Shown here: positions 6,910-9,684 of the stretch, piece by piece
Layout: each line of letters starts with the position of its first letter
Position numbering within the stretch: position 1 is the stretch's first letter
Assembly (NCBI GenBank): GCA_013821525.1
Contig: JACDGR010000101.1
Span: 1 to 9,684 of the forward strand
DNA length: 9,684 nt
Origin: Actinomycetota bacterium
Lineage (GTDB): Bacteria > Actinomycetota > Thermoleophilia > Gaiellales > Gaiellaceae
Direction of reading: 5' to 3'
Made by a program: the position numbers and the translations under genes
Notes under the pieces: generated by a model
What the model was told of the DNA's origin: nothing
Databases searched by the model: none
What the model saw: only the letters and a program-made list of their open reading frames with translations

Positions 6910-7221
6910 GTGACGCACCGCAGCGCGTTCGTCCTGCGCGTAAGGCCGGACAAGATCGATGAGTACGTCAAAGCCCACGCCAACGTCTGGCCGGACCTGC
7001 TTTCGGCCCTCCGTGCTGCAGGCATTCGCAACTACTCGATCTTCCGCAACGGCAACGAGGTCTTCGGATACTTCGAAGCCGACGACCTCGAAGCAGCTGC
7101 CGCGCAGATGGAGGAGCAGGAAGTGAACGCCCGGTGGCAGGACACGATGGCAAGCCTCCTGGAGGAGCGCGTCCCCGACGCAGGCCCGGCGACCCTCGAG
7201 GAGATCTTTCGTCTCGATTGA
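6910..7221 (+). CDS. rhaM: L-rhamnose mutarotase
   Basis: This 103-residue cytoplasmic enzyme interconverts the alpha and beta anomers of L-rhamnose, supplying the form the isomerase uses. It has the dimeric alpha-beta barrel sequence of the RhaM family, starting HRSAFVLRVRPDKIDEY. The catalytic pair Y19 and H23 (EYVKAHANVWPDL) aligns with Y18 and H22 of E. coli RhaM, and the NYSIF segment (41-45) and the C-terminal LEEIFRLD are typical. Length is close to the usual 104 residues. Translation starts at GTG 6910 with a strong ribosome site; the longer reading from 6856 adds unrelated residues. It lies 58 bases after rhaI with no convincing terminator between, so the two are probably co-transcribed. 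Confidence 0.94.
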   Translation: MTHRSAFVLRVRPDKIDEYVKAHANVWPDLLSALRAAGIRNYSIFRNGNEVFGYFEADDLEAAAAQMEEQEVNARWQDTMASLLEERVPDAGPATLEEIFRLD

Positions 7222-7322
7222 GGCCAGCACAGCGTTTCAGGGTGCATCGATCCGTACTTGCGCATGGAGATCGGCCGCGACGGGTACCGTGGTCTCTCGG
7301 AGTCCGACGGGAAAGAGGACGC

Positions 7323-7565
7323 ATGACGTACGAGGATGCAGTGACCCGGCTGATGGAGCTGGCTCGCGAGAATGGCGGCACCGTGACTGCTGCCCAGGTC
7401 GAGGCTGATCCGGCGTTGTCCGACGATCAGCCGACAGTTTCGGCGGCCGCGCGTGCGCTCGGCGGCAGCACGAACGTCTTCAGCGCGGATGAGCCCGACG
7501 GCCGAGCCTGGTTTCCGTTCTCGTCGCTGCTCTTCAGCGAAGTCGGCTCGTCCGCTCGCCACTGA
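7323..7565 (+). CDS. Small hypothetical protein, 80 residues
   Basis: I do not recognise this protein. It begins MTYEDAVTRLMELARENGG, which predicts a helix, followed by TVTAAQVEADPALSDD, a possible second helix and loop. A serine/alanine helix (40-47) leads to a C-terminal GRAWFPFSSLLF segment with aromatic residues. The order helix, loop, helix, then strand-like end could fit a small winged-helix-like fold, which is only a guess from the sequence. There is no signal peptide or membrane segment. The ATG at 7323 has AAAGAGG (7312-7318) 4 bases before it, slightly close. The frame is open further upstream but runs into rhaM. It lies 101 bases after rhaM, so it may be a separate unit. Its end is 6 bases from the end of the convergent penicillin-binding protein gene. 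Codon use looks like that of a real gene. Confidence 0.65.
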   Translation: MTYEDAVTRLMELARENGGTVTAAQVEADPALSDDQPTVSAAARALGGSTNVFSADEPDGRAWFPFSSLLFSEVGSSARH

Positions 7566-7571
7566 GCTCGC

Positions 7572-9599
7572 TCACCTGGTCGACGTCGAGGTGGTCGGGT
7601 AGCTCGACGGCGGCTGGGTGTAATACGAGCCCTGAGGCTGGGAGCCCGAGGGGCTGACGAAGTTCTCGACCGGTGTCTTCGCAAGTCCCTGGGACATGAA
7701 GCCGTGCCAGATCAACGCCGGGATCGTGCCGCCGTAGACGGGCGCGTAGCCCTCGACGTAGTTCATCGGCTGCTCGCGGTGCGGGTAGCCGACCCAGACG
7801 CAGGTCGCGAGTTGCGGGACGTAACCGCAGAACCAGGCGTCGACGTAATTCTCGGCGGTCCCGGTCTTACCGGCGATCGGGCGACCGATCGCGGCCGCGG
7901 TGCCGGTTCCCTTTTGTGTGACCGCTTCGAGTGCGAACGTCACCTCGTCTGCGATCTCGGGCGAGAGCGCGACCTGTGGCTTGCTCTGCTGGAACGGCAC
8001 GACCTCGCCGTTTGCCTTCCGCACCGATTCGATCGCCTGAGGCTCGTGGCGCAGCCCGCGGTTGGCGAACGTCGCGTACGCGGTTGTCATCTCGAGCGGG
8101 CTGACGGCTTGGGTTCCGAGCGTGATCGAGCAGACCGGCCTGAGGGTCGACTGGATTCCGAGGCGATGCGCCATGCGCACGACCGCCGGAGGCCCGACCT
8201 GGGTGACGAGCTGCGCGAAGATGGTGTTGACCGAGTTCGCTGTCGCGTCGATCAGGTTCATGGTGCCCTCCGTCTCGTCCGCGTTGTTATGGACGTCCCA
8301 GGGCTGGTGGTATCCGTCCTGGCAGCGCGGGTCGGGAATCGTCATCTGCGAAGGGCCGCTGAAGTAGGAGTACAGCGAGGTTCCGTGCTCCAGCACGGCA
8401 GCGAGCGTGAAGGGCTTGAACGAGCTGCCGGCCTGTCGCTGGCCCTGGGTTGCCAGGTTGAACTGCAGCCGCTCGCCGCTTGGAACGTCGATCGCCATCG
8501 CACGCAACCTTCCGTTGCGCGGATCGATTGCGACGAGCGCGCTCGCGGGGTCGGTCTTGCTCGGCAGATGCGCGGCGATCGTCCGTTGCGCGAGCCGCTG
8601 CAACACGGGATCGATCGTGGTTCGGACACGAAGACCGCCACTCTCCACGATCTGCTGGCCGTACTGTGCGACGAGTTGCTGGTCGACGTACCCGAAGAAG
8701 TAGGGCTCGTGGATCGTCTTGTAGAGCGACCCCGGGGTCAGGCGGAGCGGCTGATGCCGTGCGAACCTCCACGCGGCGGGCTTGAGCGCGCGATTCTTCA
8801 ACATCGCGTCGAGCACTTCGTTGCGGCGTGCGAGCGCCGCCTTCGGATCACGGAACGGGTCGTACGCTGTCGGCGCCTGCGGCAAGCCGGCGATCAACGC
8901 AGCTTGGACGACGGTCAGCTGCGAGGCGCGCTTGGAAAAGTACGTCTGGGCCGCCGCACCGACGCCGTACGCCTGGTTGCCGTAGTAGACGACGTTCAGG
9001 TAGCGAGCGAGGATGGAGCGCTTCGGCAGCTTGTCGGCCAGACGCATCGCGAGGCACGCCTCTTTCAACTTGCGGCCTAGCGTCCGCGAGGGCTTCCCGA
9101 TGTAGAGATTCTTCGCAAGTTGCTGGGTCAGCGTGGAGGCGCCTTGCGCGCTTCGTCCGCTCTGCAGGTCGGCAAGCGCTGCACGTGCGATACCCGCGTA
9201 GTCGAGTGCGCCGTGCTGCCAGAACCGCCGATCCTCGATTGCGACGGTGGCCTTCGGCAGCCACGGCGAGATCTGCGCGAGCGTCAGCTGCTGACGGTTC
9301 TTCTTCGCCGGGATCGTTCCGAGCAGCGAGTTGTCCTGCGCGGCGACGAACGAGTTCGTGCCCAGGTTGACGGGCTTCAGCAAGGAGAGATCGCAGCGCG
9401 ACTCGATCAGCGTCGGGCCGACGGCCGCCCCGAGCAGCGTTGCCCCGACCGCGAGGCCGAGCAGGATGAACAAGACCGTCAGCGCACCGAACAACCGGGT
9501 GCGAGCGCCATGCCCTTTTCCTGAGCGGCGCCGACGCCTCCGGCGGCGGGAGGGCGAGGTCAGTTCAACATCGCGGTCTGAGAGGCGGGCCACGCACAT
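7572..9599 (-). CDS. Bifunctional class A penicillin-binding protein (transglycosylase/transpeptidase)
   Basis: This 675-residue membrane enzyme polymerises and cross-links peptidoglycan. The cytoplasmic N-terminus has eight arginines in a row (18-25), followed by one membrane helix at about 36-60. The GT51 glycosyltransferase domain shows EDRRFWQHG (122-130, catalytic E122), GASTLTQQLAKN (153-164) and RKLKE (176-180). The transpeptidase domain has SSFK with nucleophile S392, SVN (456-458) and KTGT (578-581), so both active sites look intact. The C-terminal tail from about 650 is rich in serine, threonine, proline and tyrosine. No PASTA repeat is visible. Cysteines at 69, 426, 490, 591 and 600 would lie outside the membrane, and C591/C600 could pair. 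The ATG at 9599 is the most upstream start in the frame; no ribosome site precedes it, and a GTG at 9593 is an alternative. It has no evident functional link to the rhamnose genes. Confidence 0.95.
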   Translation of the reverse strand: MCVARLSDRDVELTSPSRRRRRRRRSGKGHGARTRLFGALTVLFILLGLAVGATLLGAAVGPTLIESRCDLSLLKPVNLGTNSFVAAQDNSLLGTIPAKKNRQQLTLAQISPWLPKATVAIEDRRFWQHGALDYAGIARAALADLQSGRSAQGASTLTQQLAKNLYIGKPSRTLGRKLKEACLAMRLADKLPKRSILARYLNVVYYGNQAYGVGAAAQTYFSKRASQLTVVQAALIAGLPQAPTAYDPFRDPKAALARRNEVLDAMLKNRALKPAAWRFARHQPLRLTPGSLYKTIHEPYFFGYVDQQLVAQYGQQIVESGGLRVRTTIDPVLQRLAQRTIAAHLPSKTDPASALVAIDPRNGRLRAMAIDVPSGERLQFNLATQGQRQAGSSFKPFTLAAVLEHGTSLYSYFSGPSQMTIPDPRCQDGYHQPWDVHNNADETEGTMNLIDATANSVNTIFAQLVTQVGPPAVVRMAHRLGIQSTLRPVCSITLGTQAVSPLEMTTAYATFANRGLRHEPQAIESVRKANGEVVPFQQSKPQVALSPEIADEVTFALEAVTQKGTGTAAAIGRPIAGKTGTAENYVDAWFCGYVPQLATCVWVGYPHREQPMNYVEGYAPVYGGTIPALIWHGFMSQGLAKTPVENFVSPSGSQPQGSYYTQPPSSYPTTSTSTR

Positions 9600-9600
9600 G

Positions 9601-9629
9601 GTTGTACCCGCAACGACCGTTGCGACAAC
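9601..9629. repeat. Inverted repeat abutting the penicillin-binding protein start
   Basis: CGCAAC (9609-9614) and GTTGCG (9619-9624) are exact reverse complements around a 4-base loop. An outer arm GTTGT (9601-9605) pairs with ACAAC (9625-9629), leaving three bases unpaired on one side. Eleven base pairs end one base before the ATG of the minus-strand gene, where a ribosome site would normally be. It could be an operator or an mRNA hairpin. Read on the minus strand it also contains TTGTCG, 16 bases, TACAAC, a weak promoter match. Confidence 0.55.
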
Positions 9630-9684
9630 CTCATGACCGCGCGGGGCCTGTGGCTATTCCGTTTGCAGGGCGCGCGGACTAGGG

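Noticed and set aside
7258..7290. TTGCGC and TACCGT upstream of the 80-residue gene as a promoter
   Set aside because: The spacing is 21 bases, too long for a primary sigma promoter, and both hexamers are poor matches.
7704..9080. A 458-codon open frame on the plus strand opposite the penicillin-binding protein
   Set aside because: The minus-strand protein has all catalytic motifs intact. The opposite frame gives a biased, unrecognisable protein with no ribosome site, typical of GC-rich shadows.

Overview
The window is GC-rich and gene-dense, with no gene-free stretch above 162 bases. The protein families, the GTG and TTG start codons, and a penicillin-binding protein with the cysteine pattern FCGY...ATCVWVG suggest a high-GC actinobacterium, possibly from the Thermoleophilia/Gaiella side of the phylum. 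That placement is inferred from recalled family resemblance, not from a marker gene.

Positions 30-7221 hold an L-rhamnose utilisation locus built as two divergent transcription units around a 162-bp control region (5529-5690). The leftward unit reads rhaR (DeoR-family regulator), rhaB (rhamnulokinase), rhaEW (fused rhamnulose-1-phosphate aldolase and short-chain dehydrogenase), then rhaS (periplasmic-type rhamnose-binding protein). The first three genes overlap by 4 bases at each junction, as TTGA and GTGA. The rightward unit is rhaI (Pseudomonas-type L-rhamnose isomerase) followed by rhaM (L-rhamnose mutarotase).

Together these genes cover most of a pathway. RhaS captures rhamnose for an ABC importer whose other subunits are not in the window and probably lie beyond the left edge. 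RhaM converts the anomers, RhaI makes L-rhamnulose, RhaB phosphorylates it, and RhaEW splits it to dihydroxyacetone phosphate and L-lactaldehyde and probably oxidises the aldehyde to L-lactate. RhaR probably represses both units until a pathway intermediate is present. A good sigma-70-like promoter (TTGACT, 17 bp, TAACGT) precedes rhaR.

Right of the locus are a small unrecognised 80-residue gene (7323-7565) and, convergent with it, a bifunctional class A penicillin-binding protein (7572-9599). A strong inverted repeat abuts the start of the latter. I see no tRNA, rRNA, CRISPR array, insertion sequence or phage-like feature. The locus is mostly recognisable biology; the open points are the regulatory sites, several start-codon choices and the small unknown gene.
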